Shown: one piece after another, positions 22,258-34,340 of the stretch
Position numbering within the stretch: position 1 is the first letter of the stretch
Layout of the letters: every line of letters starts with the position of its first letter
Origin: Tetracentron sinense
Lineage: Eukaryota > Streptophyta > Magnoliopsida > Trochodendrales > Trochodendraceae
NCBI GenBank assembly: GCA_015143295.1
Contig: CM026565.1
Coordinates: 10,724,041 to 10,788,040, forward strand
Length of the DNA stretch: 64,000 nt
Reading direction: 5' to 3'
Made by a program: the position numbers and the translations under genes
The notes under the pieces: model-generated
Told to the model about the DNA's origin: nothing
What the model saw: only the letters and a program-made list of their open reading frames with translations
Database searches by the model: none

Positions 22258-22440
22258 ACACGTTGTCTGATGCACAACGTTCCCGTTGTGCGTATTACGA
22301 CGTCTTTGTTCTCTTGTAGAACAACGTTTCCGTTGTGGCTTGACAACGTGCTCGTTGTCTGAAGCACAACGTAACCGTTGTACTCTTGACAACGTTTTTG
22401 TTGTTACATGAACAACGAGACCGTTGTCTCACCGACAACG
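22258..22440 (+). promoter_or_regulatory. Phased interrupted palindromes ACAACG-N4-CGTTGT
   Basis: Six 16-bp palindromes start at 22274, 22321, 22343, 22366, 22389 and 22412, with a half-site at 22435. Spacings are 47, 22, 23, 23, 23 and 23 bp. The inner 4 bases vary freely while the arms are kept. Some units read CCGTTG, the plant MYB core. The array lies about 330 bp upstream of the TATA box. Confidence 0.75.
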
Positions 22441-22767
22441 ATGTCTTGGTGTATTTTAGGACATCCACACCGTAACCGAGCTCGAGTCAACAACGAGACC
22501 GACTCGTAGGAGGAAGTGATCAGGAGGCGATCCATAATTCCGACATGTGTGCCAAATGCGCCGTTTTGTGCCGAAAGCACTGTCTTGGCATTTAATGCTG
22601 GTCACTTCTGCGTACTGTTCGATCCCGTCCGATTGGACTCATAGGAGGCTCTCACGTGTGATGCAACCGGCGGCAGATATGTCTGATATATTTGGCAATG
22701 AGTGCAAAACACGTGGCATGGACACCTATGGCCATCCATGGTCATCGATGGCCATACCAACCTTACC

Positions 22768-22777
22768 CTATAAATAC
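22768..22777 (+). promoter_or_regulatory. TATA box of the Tat LTR
   Basis: CTATAAATAC in the last quarter of the 816-bp LTR, the usual U3/R position. Confidence 0.7.
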
Positions 22778-22952
22778 CTTGTGATTTTTAGTGCTGGGGA
22801 TCACGTTTAATCACGTTTTGATACACGTTTTTGGCCATACTTCAGAGCATACTTGTCCAGTGCTTCCCAGTGCCTTGCGTAACTTTCAGTGCCTATTTCA
22901 GTGTTTACTGTTCATCATCTTCTACATCTACTTACTTTACCATCGGAGTACA

Positions 22953-23370
22953 GGTCAGGGTGCCACACCCTCCACTACAACCTTCTACCAGTAAACCAGA
23001 GCGTGGGAGGAGCTGCAGCTGACGCGTGTCCTTTCTGGTGTTTTTCCCCTTCATCTACTATTTCGGTTATTGTAACCAAGACTGATTCAAATTTGCATGG
23101 ATGTTCCCTGATGGTTGCTTCCATCCTGCCCCACTTTGGGACAATTATTGCAAAATCTTTTGTAGATAAGGCCACCGTCAGAGTAGAGTAAGGCTGCTTT
23201 AAAATACTCAAGAAAGTAGAAATTAATTCATATATTGGTAGTGCCATCTTCATCTTGGAGACCATTTTTCTCCACAAAGTCTCATATTCCATGAAAGATT
23301 GATCATTTTTCTAACACATATATTCCAAGTCACCCTTCAATTGGAGTTGGAGCAACTCCATATTGAATGG
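22953..23370 (-). pseudogene. Ty3/gypsy gag fragment, minus strand
   Basis: On the minus strand, from about 23370 downward, the frame reads FNMELLQLQLKG, a stop, then SFMEYETLWRKM, ELISTFLSILKQPY and STKDFAIIV. This is the order of the plant Tat/Athila gag core (Trp-Arg region, then E-x2-F-x-L-L-PY). It lacks the zinc knuckle and N-terminus and is cut at 22952 by the Tat LTR. A duplicated stretch of about 110 bp (phrase TTCAATATGGAGTT twice, 23330-23510) lies just upstream of it. Confidence 0.62.
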
Positions 23371-23810
23371 TGCATGAAACAAAAACTGCTATGGAGAGGT
23401 GGGAATCCGAATTCCTATTAGGAAGAGATTCGTCATTTTTCTTGCAAATGTTCCAAGTCACTCTTCTATGAGAGCAACTCCATATTGAATGAGTACTATT
23501 CCAGAATGCGTGTTGCGACCCAAACCCACCCTAGGAGTTAGAGTGAATCGTGGACGACTAAATCATGACTTACATGACTTGCTTGACAAACCACCTGCAA
23601 AACACCCACAGGGCATATACAATAGAGGATAACAGCGGAAGCATAACTATAAGACACAGCGGAAGTCTAACAACCTCTAAGCATATACACATGGTCTAAG
23701 TTTTAATACAAAGAAATTAAAACAAAGAAAGTGCGGACATGCCCGCCAAAATACATGGATATAATCGCTCATGCTCACCCACAGCTAATCCACTCAGAAT
23801 CTAACACCAC

Positions 23811-23930
23811 CTACTGATAACCCTCTACGGGAGGTTCCTCCAAAGGCTCCTCGACGTACTCCTCCTCCACCCATGGACCAGGAGCACAAACATCAAATGG
23901 GGCAGTAGCTCCCTCAGAACCTGCCGACAT
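23811..23930 (-). CDS. Conserved acidic micro-ORF in family-P LTR (39 codons plus stop)
   Basis: ATG at 23930-23928, stop TAG at 23813-23811. It shares the core CAPGPWVEEEYVEEP with the other three copies and uses synonymous changes relative to 1715-1840. It is oriented with its LTR. Function unknown; expression unproven. Confidence 0.4.
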   Translation of the reverse strand: MSAGSEGATAPFDVCAPGPWVEEEYVEEPLEEPPVEGYQ

Positions 23931-24239
23931 AAGAAGTACGGCTGAGCATGGAATACTCAGCGGGTACTAAATACTAACCAATAGTCATAGCATACGGATA
24001 GCATACATAAAGATGGAAACAATTCACGCATATAAAGCGGGAATGATTCATATCCTGACAATAAAGTAAAGCAATATAATTCTTCATGTTGCATTCATAA
24101 AAGCCGGTAAAACCTTTGAAATCTTGTGCACTTGACTTGACTGAAATTACCCTTTTTATGCTTGAAATCTTGTCTACCGTATCATGCGTGTCATGCTTGT
24201 ATCATGCGTGTCATGCTTGTATCATGCGTGTCATGTCAT

Positions 24240-24440
24240 GTCATGCTTGCTTGGAAAGTAAACTACTTGTGAGGGAAGGGAGACCCTTCTTCCTAGAATG
24301 CTTATGCTTGTCATGCCATGTCTTGTCATGCTTGTGTCCTTTCACTTGTAAGATGTCCTTTGTGAGATGCACTTGTGAGGGAAGGGAGACCCTTCATATA
24401 ATATGTATGTACTTGCGAGGGAAGGGAGACCCTTCTTATG
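24240..24440 (-). repeat. GGGTCTCCC-type short repeats in family-P LTR
   Basis: Three copies of GTGAGGGAAGGGAGACCCTT on the plus strand plus CATGCTTGTCATGC-type short repeats (24180-24340). Same block as 1265-1410 and 62255-62470, reversed. Confidence 0.75.
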
Positions 24441-25257
24441 ATAATGCATGATTGTCTTGTCCTTGCCAAAAGCGAGGTAAAACATATCGTACGATATGCC
24501 CCACCTCTAAACCGTGTTCTTGAAAACACCGATAAAACATGCCATGCATTCGTGCTCGTGAAATCGTGTGCATACTTGCATTTGGAATTAAATATGGAAA
24601 TTTGGGGTAATTCACAAAGCATAACATATAACAATTTAAGTGAGTAATAATCTACACATTTGAAGAAATGTAAGAAACACACTATCATGAACCCTAACAA
24701 ATTTCAAGAGTACTTAAGCATGGGTTCCCTTAATTTATCATTTATTTTGTTCACCTTGGCATTTCATCAAACATAGGGTGTGTTAATTATTCGCTTAAAC
24801 CTAGATCATGCTTTTCTAGGTGGGTTATACTCACATCACACTTGTTTGTTTATTATTGGAACAATGCCCTCCCCATTTTAATCATCACAACCCAACCATT
24901 GGCATCCAATCGCCCATTCCATCTCCATTCACCATTTACAACCATCCACCTCATAGCACATGTGTAAATAAAGGAAATTAAAGAGGAATAAAGTAAAAGA
25001 AAGAACTATAACTAGGAGGGTAGCAAAGAGTACCGACTTGAATAGGGAAGAAAACCTTTGCAAAAACGTGCGTGAGATGCTACCGAGCTTGGAGAACGTG
25101 GTCCTCCCGAGCTTGACCGAAGCTTGGGGTGATCTAGGGTATCAACCCTTGATTTCTCCTTCAAGAACAAACCTTAGGTTAGGATCCCCTTCTCCTTTCT
25201 CTCTAACTCTCAAAAATACTCTAAGTGTGTGAATGAGAGCCCTAAAGGCTCGGGCAA

Positions 25258-25267
25258 CCTTTATAGG
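25258..25267 (-). promoter_or_regulatory. TATA box of the reversed family-P LTR
   Basis: CCTATAAAGG on the minus strand, identical to 61436-61445 in the complete LTR. Confidence 0.65.
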
Positions 25268-25316
25268 TAGTGAAGAAACCCTAAAAAATCCGATTAAAAT
25301 TTCTGGATTCGCGATC

Positions 25317-25443
25317 TACGATCGATCGTAACCTGTCTACGATCGATCGTAAGTTGTACTACGATCCATCGCAAATTATCCACGATCGATCGTATATCGA
25401 CCCGAAACTTTTGTCAATTCCTGAGATTCTACGATCGATCGTA
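25317..25443 (-). promoter_or_regulatory. Phased palindrome array, TACGATCGATCGTA type (truncated LTR)
   Basis: Five 14-bp palindromes start (plus coordinates) at 25317, 25338, 25360, 25381 and 25430, spacings 21, 22, 21 and 49 bp. Three are perfect TACGATCGATCGTA; the others differ by 1-2 bases. Spacing matches the complete LTR at 61199-61386. Confidence 0.8.
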
Positions 25444-25451
25444 ACCTCTAC

Positions 25452-27290
25452 TGATTTTTGAGACAAATTCCGAGGAAGTTCCTTAAGGAGAGGCATGCTC
25501 ATCCTCTCCTATAACGTTGGAAAGTGTGGCAGCGGCACTTTCCAACATGAAACAAAGCCTAATTGATGAGTTTCAAGCCCATATGAAAAATTTCAACAGA
25601 ACCATGGAGTCATTGTTCGAAAGATTAGACCATGGTTCTATGCCAAGAACTCCACCATATGTTGACAAGCCGGACCCAACTCGGGAACCACCTGAAAGGG
25701 TAGAAAATTGTGTTCTATTGGTTCCAAGCCTAGGCCTTGACCATAACGGCCAGGCCGAAGAAAGAAGAAAAGGTTATAACGGTTGAATTAATTGCCGAAA
25801 TAGGGGACAAAATAATATACCACCTATAGGGCCCGGGGGGCAACCACCGATCTCCATGCTTGGAGGGCATAATTATAAATGACCGTTTGATCGTGACCAA
25901 CATGCGGCACCTGCTGCGGGTGGGCCAATCTTGTTTGTACCCCAGCACATCCAGCCCAACCACCATACCAAGCTGCCTTAGATAAGAATGAAGTCATGAA
26001 CATGGTACATGAGGCTATTGGTTGCATGTAGCCAAGAAGAATGAGCAGACCCATTTACAGGAAACCTTATCTTGATTGGGTGGGTCGGCAATTTGAAAAG
26101 CCGAGGGGATATAAAATACCAAAATTCAGTTTATTCTCTAGAGAACATGACCAATCCACAATCAAACATATTGGTTGCTTTATCATGCAAAGTGGTGAAA
26201 CTTCGACTTGTGATTATTTAAAACTTCGATTTTTTTGGAAATTCTTTGACAGGAATAGCTTTCGCCTGGTATATTAGCTTACCGGGCTAACTCAATTTTA
26301 AATTGGTAGGACATGGAAGAGAAATTCCATACACAATTCTTTCGGATAGAAACTGAGGTCTCGATGGCTGATTTATTATGATTGCGGTAACTGTCAGGGG
26401 AGTCTGCCGAAAAGTACATTGCCAAGTTCAAGAAACTTAGGAACTGATGCTCAATCATGTTATCGGAGCTAGAATTCATCAAATTGGCTCAAAATGGTCT
26501 GGAAATTGAGTTAAGGAAGAAGTTTGAAGGGATGGAATTCGATGACCTATTCGATTTGTCATCCAGAGCCACAAGATACGAGTGGCTCCTTCAGGAAGAG
26601 GGCTAAAGAAGAAACTATTCAATGGGAGCGTATTTCCAAGACCCAAATTACGAGTTAGATCTGGCCGAAGTAATTGCAAAAAATCCCCATGTCTGTTCAG
26701 TCTTGCAAATGAATGAGGCTAATAACAACACTGCTAGCCAAAATTTCAAAAGGGCTCCTTTTGAAGCCGGTAATAATTTTTCCTTTGACATTTCAGAGGC
26801 CAATGAAATCTTTGATCACCTTTTGGCCTCGAAATTTATTCGGCTGGTAGAGTGACAAAAAATTCCTTGAGCTGAAGAATTACGAAAGAAGGAATATTGC
26901 AAATGGCATGGCTTAAAAAGTCATTCAACTGCCAACTGTGTGGTGTTTCAAACATCATTCAGAAAAATATCGACGAAGGTCTGGTGAAATTTCCTGAAGA
27001 AACCAAAGGTGAAATGGGAGTAGATTCTGACCATTTCCCACCGATTGCTAGTGTTAGGAAGACATCAGTAAATTTACAAGATTTTTCAAAACCACGACAG
27101 AAAGTGGAAATAGAAAACAATATCTCAACTATGCCACAGCAAACTAAAGTCAAACACACGGCTAGGAAAAATGGCAAATTCAAAGAGGGTGAGTCCTCTA
27201 AAGGCCCATTAGCAAAAAATAAAATGTGCCATAGATGCCGCTACAACGCGCAAATTTCGTTACGGTCAAATTACCTTCATTGTTGTGTGG
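25452..27290 (+). pseudogene. Ty3/gypsy gag, heavily decayed
   Basis: Pieces in several frames: MKNFNRTMESLFERLD (25517 on), then KPYLDWVGRQFEKPRGYKIP and HIGCFIMQSGETSTCDYLKL (26041-26230), the start of the plant Retrotrans_gag domain. A frame then continues through SAEKYIAKFKKLRN and ends with YCKWHGLKSHSTANC near 26890, a zinc-knuckle-like motif. At least six stops and several frameshifts interrupt it. Neither LTR nor pol is attached. The 3' end (after 27180) has a CHRCR motif where protease would begin. Confidence 0.85.
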
Positions 27291-27558
27291 AGTTTATTAT
27301 TTTTTGTGGGGGACTATCCTTCCAATTCAAGTAAACCCAGATTGTTAATTACCTTTCCGATTGGGGAAGAACCTTTAATTAAAAAGAAGAATAAATATTT
27401 GAATAAATTTATATTTATTTATTCAAAGGGGTCGCCCAACTCCCATGTAGACATTACAGAATGCCTCGTTGAGGTCTTTGTATCAAGAAAAGGGAAAAGA
27501 AAAAGAGGTGGCCATATTGGGGGTTCACCTAATATTCTCTATTGATGGGAGATCCTTT
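27291..27558 (+). other. Short unassigned stretch after the gag relic
   Basis: An open frame (27285-27545) without a recognisable domain; Lys-rich because of A-rich DNA. It may be decayed start-of-pol sequence. It ends where an LTR-like TGTTAGACATAATGCCC begins. Confidence 0.4.
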
Positions 27559-28104
27559 TGTTAGACATAATGCCCAGAAAAGTCATTTAGATTGTAAGAT
27601 TCTTATTAATTTGATTAATAGAGACTTGTTCTTTATCTATTGTGAAATCATTATGGGTAATTGACCATGATCATGAGATGATCTATATTATATGAGATAT
27701 CGACAAAGGTCCATAGGATATATTGTAGGAAAGCTATGTGATGAGACTATCATAGGTAGATATAGCTTTCTAGTTCCTTATATCTTATATAGTTATAGCT
27801 AAGGGTGAAGTTGGGCACTTCACTTATATGGCTACCACAATGCTAAGATGTTCTCAATGGCTGGGATATAGTTTTATCTCAAACTATTGTAGTGGAGACT
27901 ACACATTAGCATATGGGTGCTTAAATGTACACTGACTGATTACATGCAATGAGAGACCTCTTGCATAAACATATTATCAGATAGTTGGTCTCTCATTTAC
28001 ATTGAACAGTTTCAATGATCCTTAGATCTGATGAGTTCATTTATAACTGAACAGCAATCTGACTATTTTGATTCCGCCAAAGTACCCTCTACCTGAGGGA
28101 CTTG
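27559..28104 (+). mobile_element. Start of an unidentified LTR, split by a family-P LTR
   Basis: It begins TGTTAGACATAATGCCC and is AT-rich with no coding frame; it breaks at the family-P LTR start (28105). The likely continuation is 30344 onward. The two halves together resemble one long plant LTR (TATA at 31553). The family is not named. Confidence 0.5.
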
Positions 28105-28376
28105 TGTAGAGCCCCGAAACTTTTTGCATATGTCTTGGTATGTGTGCCAAGGCATGATGCCTATGTAATCCCTAATTTCATGAAATGAGAAATGAGAATC
28201 GGAAACTTTTGACAATAGTCTCAAGAGTGCTATTATTAATTAAATAAATTATTTAGTAATGTCTATAAGCCTTGAAAGAGTCCTAGTCATGTTTAGAAAA
28301 GGTCAAAAGGGAAGTAGGATAAGTCCAAGTAGTGGAAATGGGTGAAAAATGGTATCAATGCAGAAATTTGCAGAGC

Positions 28377-28561
28377 ACCGATCGCTCGGTCCATGTAGCG
28401 ATCGATCGGTCCATAACCAATCAATCGGTAGTTATCGACTGGTGCACTTTTTTGTGTGGGGAAAAATTTCAGAGAGCTTGTTTTTGACCAGTCGATCGGT
28501 CAAAACATCTGTCACTTGGTAGGCAACCGATCGCTCGGTATTTACCACCGATCGATCAGTG
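28377..28561 (+). promoter_or_regulatory. Phased palindrome array, ACCGATCGATCGGT type (copy 2)
   Basis: Same sites and spacing as 174-357. Here two sites are closer to the perfect palindrome (ACCGATCGCTCGGT and ACCGATCGATCAGT), so copy 1 has decayed slightly more. Confidence 0.65.
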
Positions 28562-29917
28562 TATCGCGTTTTGCAGAAATTTCAGTAAGGGCTTTTTCCT
28601 CTTTCGGGCGTTAAACCCTTGCCTATTAAGGCTTGCCCGAGCCTTGAGGGCTTCATTTCACATACTTAGGGTATTTGAGAGAGAGTGAGAGAAGAGAAAG
28701 GAGATTCTAACCTAGGGTTTCCATTTGAGAAGAAATCAAGGGTTTAAAAACCCTAGATCATCAAGCTCGGATCTCTTCATGTTCACGGTTCAAACTCGTG
28801 GGGAGCATGGTCTCCAAGCTAGGCCAGCGTTCAACCTCGGCTCTTGCAAAGGGTTCTCTTCCACTATTCATGGTCGGTACCTTTTGCTACCCTCCTAGTT
28901 CATATCCTCCCATTTTCTTCCCTTCTTTCTTGTTTTCCCTAAAAGTAAGAATATAAATATGAGATAGATGGTTGTGTGGAGATGAAAGGGCGATGGATGC
29001 TGGGTGTATGCATTGTGATGAATAAAATGGGAAGGGCATTATACCAATAATAAACATACGTGTATGTTGTGAACACAAACCCACCTAGAAAAGTATGATG
29101 TAGGCCTTAACGAATAATGTACACGCCATGTGTTTGATGAAATGCCAAGATGAAGACAATGAGTTGTAAATCAAGGAATGCATGCTTAAATGCTTATGAA
29201 ATTGCTAGGGCTTATGATAATGTAATCACTTGCTTTCCCTAAATTGCATGAATAATTACTTGCTCAATTAATGATGTTCTATGTATTGTTAAAATCCCTA
29301 AATGTCATATTTAATCCCAAATGAAAGTATGCACACGATCCCACGAGCATGGCATGCATGACATGGTTTACCGATGATTTTCAAGAATAAGGATGTTAGA
29401 GGTGGGACATATCTTACGATATGTTTTACCTCACTTTTGACAAGAGAACAAGAACAAGCATCGCATAGGAGGGAGTCTACACTTCCCTCCCTTCCATGAG
29501 GGGTCTCCCCTCACTCACAAGAACATATCATGAAGAAGGGTCTCCCTTTCCTCTCTAGTGCATCTCATTAAAGAAGGGCCTCCCTTCCCTCTCAAGTGCA
29601 TCTCACAAGCGCATCTCACAAGTACATGAGCATGTTAATTTCCAAGCAAGCACACATGACAGGCGTGACATGGCACGCTCGACAAGATCAAGCAAGACAA
29701 ACGTGACAAGTTTTCAAGCACGAAACGAGTATTTAAAATCAAGTCAAGTGCATGATGAGTTCAAGAGATTTATCAGCTTTTATGTGAGGCAAACATGATT
29801 ATAAACTGCTTTACTTTCCTGTTTATATGAATTGCTTCCTGCTTTATATATTGATATTGTTATGCTATGACTGTTGGTTAATATTAGGTACACGTTGAGT
29901 ATTCCATGCTCAGCTGT

Positions 29918-30043
29918 ATGTTTATGTCGGTAGGTACTGAGGGAGCTGCTGCTCCATTCGACATCTGTGCTCCTGGCCCATGGGTGGAAGAGGAGTACGT
30001 TGAGGAGCCTGTGGAGGAACATCCAGTAGAGGGCTACTACTAG
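29918..30043 (+). CDS. Conserved acidic micro-ORF in family-P LTR (41 codons plus stop)
   Basis: ATG at 29918, TAG at 30041-30043. Identical in frame and length to 1715-1840; it has a second in-frame ATG two codons on, at the position used by the 39-codon versions. Core CAPGPWVEEEYVEEP intact. Confidence 0.4.
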   Translation: MFMSVGTEGAAAPFDICAPGPWVEEEYVEEPVEEHPVEGYY

Positions 30044-30343
30044 GTGGTAGATTTTGAGTGATTTGCTGTGGGTGTGAGCTTGAGAGATTAGATTGATATA
30101 TTTTGGCGGGCCTGTCCGTACTTTCTTTTGTGTATCTTTTTGTATAAACTTGGATCATGTATATATACACATAGAGGTTTTGGTTAGACTTCCGCTGTGC
30201 TTTGTAGTTATGTTTTTGCTATTACGTCCTCTTTGTTTATGCTCGAGGTATTTTTGCAGGATGGTTGTCAAGCAAGTCATGTAAGTCATGATAAGTCGTC
30301 CAAGATTCACTCTAACTCCTAGGGTGGGTTTTGGGTCACGACA

Positions 30344-33300
30344 CTATGATACAGTGATAGTTGGATAGTCAGAAAGCTGTTCGAGTCATGATGAATTTCA
30401 AACAAGAAATCCATGCTCATTAATTTGAGAGGTTATCTAAGTTCCGGATAAGACAGTCGATTAAGCTTAAATCCTACGCATGTGATTTTGAAATCAAACA
30501 AGTTTGAAATATATTTTAATTAAAATATATTATACATAATAAAAGCATTTCTCAAAATGTTTTTCATGAGAAAATTTTTCTCATGGCTTAATCAGAAGTC
30601 TTAGAAACCCGGATGATGTACAATGGGCTATGAGTTAGATAGTATATTAATCTCGAAGGCCCATTAGGGATAATGTTATTGGAAGGTTCAATTGAATTAA
30701 AAAGTTCATGTGGCGGGATCCTTAATGGTTAATGTTCTTACATTGGGATTCAATTGCAACATGGATATCTCACGTTACTTGCAATTTTGATGCTATTCCT
30801 ATTTAGGGTCAATGGGATAACATTGGGTAAGCTAGGGTTAGAATGTCCTAGAGCAATCTATGGAGGTGCTCATATAAGAAATACAAGCTCAATTAATAGA
30901 TTAAATGTTAATCTATAATGATTAAAACTTGATCTTTATTAAATAGATTAAATGTTAATCTATGGTTTAAATTAATTGCTAATTCAAATTAAACGATAAT
31001 AATTATAATTATTTAATTAACACTAAATAAGGGGAAATGGGTTTGACCCATATCCTTAAAACCCAACCATAGTGGACCTTATAAGTGGGCCCAAGACGAT
31101 GGGATTGATTCCTTAGGGTGGGCGCCCATTTGGAGAATCCCTATTGGATAGGGAGTTTGTTAGTTAAATAATAATTATTTATTTAATCCTTATCTTATGG
31201 GATTAGATTCCAATCTTGGTAAACAAGAAACTAATGAGATAAGGTTTGACTTTAGTTAAAACTTGGAGTGCAAGACTCCCTATGGTTCACGCCCAATATA
31301 GTTCACGCCTATCCCTTGGAGGGTTTCCTAATTGGATTAGGTTTCCTTGTTTTGAGGAAGTTAGTTACATCCCACTAATTAAGGAATCCTTTTGTGAAAA
31401 GGACTCCTAAATTAGAAAGTTTATTATAACTAAAGTAGTTATAGATAAACTAAGAGTTTAATTAAATGGTAAGAGTTATCATTATTTAATAACTCCTAAA
31501 GGGATAACTTCTAATTGGATTAGGATTAGGATTTGATCAAATCCTATAAATAAACTCATACCCCAAAACGTGTGGGCATTCTTTTGCATTCCAATTTTTC
31601 TCCTCTCCCCCAAAACCGTGAGCTACATAGTGGAGAGAAAAGCTCTCCAATTTTTTGTGAGCTTCTAGGGTCCCTCCAAGGTGATTGAAAGCTTAGGGTT
31701 TTGAACCCTTAGTATTTGTGAGATAGAAAGTCTACTCCAACATCAATCTTCTTCTCTTTGTTTCTTCAAGACCAAGTAAAGATTCAAAAGCTTCGCGGAG
31801 ATAGTGAAGAACAAGGATCGAGCTTTAAGTATTTTTTCGAGAAATCTCTACAAAGAGTTCTGACGGTTCGAGTTGGTTTTTGCTTCACCAGTGAACATCA
31901 TTCACAGAGGTAATTCTCTAAACATGTAGATAGTATTGGTTGATTTCTATGGTGTAAAGATCTTCGGGATCCAGTTTTCAGCGTAATTTTTATTTGGATT
32001 TCCTTCACCTTTTCTTACTCCTTGGTTGTTTTTTCCCTGTAAAAGAAAAGAAAAGTTCTTTTTCTCTCTTCTCTCACTTTGAATTTGTGGGAAATTGTGT
32101 TGGTTCTTCCTTCGTGGTTTTGTGTATGGGAGTTTCTTGTGAGATATTCCATTTTTATAGCTTTTGGAGAGTCCTTTTTGACTCTCGTTTGACTTCCTTT
32201 TTTGTGGAGGTTAAAAAGGTTCTCTCCCTTTTGAGAGAGTCATCTGTCATTTGATAACTAATTTCTCTTATCTTAGAGAAACCTGCTATAATTGAGAGTC
32301 CTTTTTCTTGAAGGACTCGAAATTGGTTTCCCTTTTTCGGGGAACCTGTAAAGATAAGACATTTCTCTTTAAAAGGGGCAGAATCTTATTTTCTAAGAAA
32401 AGAGAAGAGATTACTCCCCCTTTCAGATGGGGTGCCATATGACACTTTATTATTCGAGAATAAGAGGGGATCTCTATCTTGGGATCCCCCAAAACTGGTA
32501 GAGAGTCATTTTTCATCAAGGATTCTTTGCCACATGGCAGTTAGGTACTGACTGCCAGCTGGGGAGATGGATGACCCAAGTTTAAAGCCTATTTGGACAG
32601 TGGACCAGGGTCTGACTTTGGTCATTCCACAAACCAAAAAGTGGTGGGACCATGGGTCCTGCTAGTGGTTGGGGTTAGTTCCATGGCCTTTTATGGCCAC
32701 GGACTAGGTCTACTTTGGCTAGCCTGCGGATGGACTCTTGGAGTCTATCCACAAGGGAAAACCCTAGCCACGTGTTAGTCCCATAAGGACTGGCATTGAG
32801 GGTGTCTGTGGGGCATGATTGCCTTGCTGCCAGCATTTAATGCTGGTGGGCTGGCAGTAAACCATCCCTTAACAATTGGTGCATGTGCCTTTGGCACGTG
32901 CAAAACCTAACCGCCCATTTCATGGGTGGTTATTCAGTGTGGGCAGGTGCACCATACACCCACCTTACGGGAAGTGAAATTTCACTACCCATAAATGCCC
33001 CTTAAGATCTGAATGGCTGAGAATGGTTCAACCATTTAGATTCTGCCATGTGGTAGTGCGCTTGGGGAGGGAAACCTACGTGGGTTGTTCCTTAGTAGAC
33101 AGCCCAGTACGAGATGGGGATTGTCGAGAAACCCTCATGATGAGGGTTACTTCCCCTTAATGTCAGATGGTGGGAGATTTTTTCCTGCCTTTTGGGCTGT
33201 CATTTTGAAATGGATGGCCTATATTGCTTTTAAGGGGTCCCTATATAAAGGACCCTTCGTTTTCAGGGAAGACACTTGCCTTCCCAGAACTTAGAGAACC

Positions 33301-33397
33301 AGAGAACTCCGATGAACCCAGAGCTCTCTGTCTTCTTTCTCTCAGAGAAAAAATTCTTTTCTGCCCTCCATTTTACTCCCATATTTTCAGGTGGGTT
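30344..33397 (+). other. AT-rich LTR-like and leader sequence (copy 2 of 2132-5185)
   Basis: Non-coding. It contains TATA boxes at 31553-31562 and 33241-33250, both conserved with copy 1. Small frames (31994-32254, 32286-32519) are conserved only as part of the duplication and have no domain. It ends at the TR-GAG insertion site. Confidence 0.5.
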
Positions 33398-33402
33398 CTC
33401 CT
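33398..33402. repeat. Target-site duplication CTCCT, left
   Basis: Matches 46642-46646 exactly, flanking the TR-GAG-like element. A 5-bp duplication is typical of LTR retrotransposons. The pre-insertion sequence would read GGGTTCTCCTTTTTGGG across the join. Confidence 0.85.
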
Positions 33403-34104
33403 TGTGAGTACCTGGATTTTACCCTCCCTTCCCGATCAGGATAAATTTGATAAGGAATAGTGATAAATTGTAATTGGGTTGTGAGTCGTCACCTATCTAA
33501 TTCTGAGGGAAATAGGTCCCTGAAATTGTTGGATAAGGCATGGTCTGGAAATCAGAGGTCAGGGTAAGGGATTCAGTTAAGTTAGGGGAAGGTGTTAGGC
33601 ACCCCTAAACTCCCATCCGGAGATGGTTACTTACTCCCTAAGTCTGAATTAAATAAAGGAAACCATAAAGAAGTTTTCAATTCGATCAATATGCTGAGCA
33701 ATATAATATTAACAAAAATGAATGAATTGAGATATATAAGATAAGAATGGAATAAGGATTCTATCCTAGGGGAGCTGAACCCGATCAGGGTTGCCTACGT
33801 ATCCACTGTTAGTGGACTCAAGCCGCACGTAGTTCCAGAAGGATTGATGGTTTGAGTTGATTTGATTGGACTGGGTTATGGATGATTGAAAGCTTTGAGG
33901 GTTTTTGCTCCTATTTGAGGAGCGAGGTGAACTTTTAAGCTCGTGCTGGGGAGCAAAAGGTTGGAGGATTTGATTTGATGGATTTCACTGATTTGGGAGC
34001 GAAATGGCCTTTTAAGCTCGTGTTGAGGAGCGATGAGGCAGTTTAAGCTCATGCCGGGGAGCCTGGAAGTGGGTATTTGAACAGGGCTTGAATCGAAGTA
34101 GATA

Positions 34105-34340
34105 GAGGTTAACTAGAGTTTAACTAGGGTTTCGCTAGGGTATACCTAGGGTTTAATTAGAGTTAAGTTGCAGTTTAATTAGGGTTTAACTAGGGTTAAG
34201 CTGGGGTTTAATTAGGGTTGAGTTGTGGTTTACCTAGGGTTTAACTGGGATTTACCTAGGGTTTAACTAGGGTTAAGCTGGGATTTACCTAGGGTTTAAA
34301 TAGGATTTAACTAGGGTTTAACTAGGATTACCTAGGGTTT
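34105..34340. repeat. Degenerate telomere-like tract in 3' LTR
   Basis: Same GGTTTAACTAGGG-type repeats as 5895-6140, one unit group shorter than copy 1. Confidence 0.72.

Larger units (their letters stand above)
16720..22952 (+). mobile_element. Tat/Retand-type Ty3/gypsy element, 3' half
   Basis: In order: integrase (16720-18042), spacer with minisatellite, antisense extra ORF (19036-21522), polypurine tract (22122-22136) and 3' LTR (22137-22952). This long pol-to-LTR spacer with an additional antisense ORF is a known feature of the Tat lineage of plant Ty3/gypsy elements. The 5' half is absent or lost at the N gap. Confidence 0.87.
22137..22952 (+). mobile_element. 3' LTR of the Tat element (816 bp)
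   Basis: It starts TGTAACGGAT after the polypurine tract and ends CGGAGTACA at 22952; TATA box CTATAAATAC at 22768-22777. U3 carries a palindrome array (22258-22440). Sequence beyond 22952 is unrelated (a reversed gag piece), supporting the boundary. The 5' LTR partner is not in the window, so the target-site duplication cannot be checked. Confidence 0.82.
23511..25451 (-). mobile_element. Family-P LTR, reversed and truncated
   Basis: On the minus strand this is the same LTR as 60899-63203, ending GGGTCGCAACA (at 23511). The match stops near 25451, so about 340 bp at the 5' (TGTAGCACC) end is missing. It retains five palindromes, the TATA box (25258-25267), the GGGTCTCCC repeats and the micro-ORF. 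Sequence beyond 25451 is a different gypsy element. Confidence 0.85.
28105..30343 (+). mobile_element. Family-P solo-type LTR, full length (2239 bp)
   Basis: It starts TGTAGAGCCCC and ends GGTCACGACA. Palindrome array (about 28377-28561), TATTAA-type TATA, GGGTCTCCC repeats and micro-ORF are in the same order as in the other copies. Flanks ACTTG (left) and CTATG (right) do not form a convincing target-site duplication. Confidence 0.82.

Noticed and set aside
28100-30348. Target-site duplication around the family-P LTR 28105-30343
   Set aside because: Flanks ACTTG and CTATG do not match well enough.
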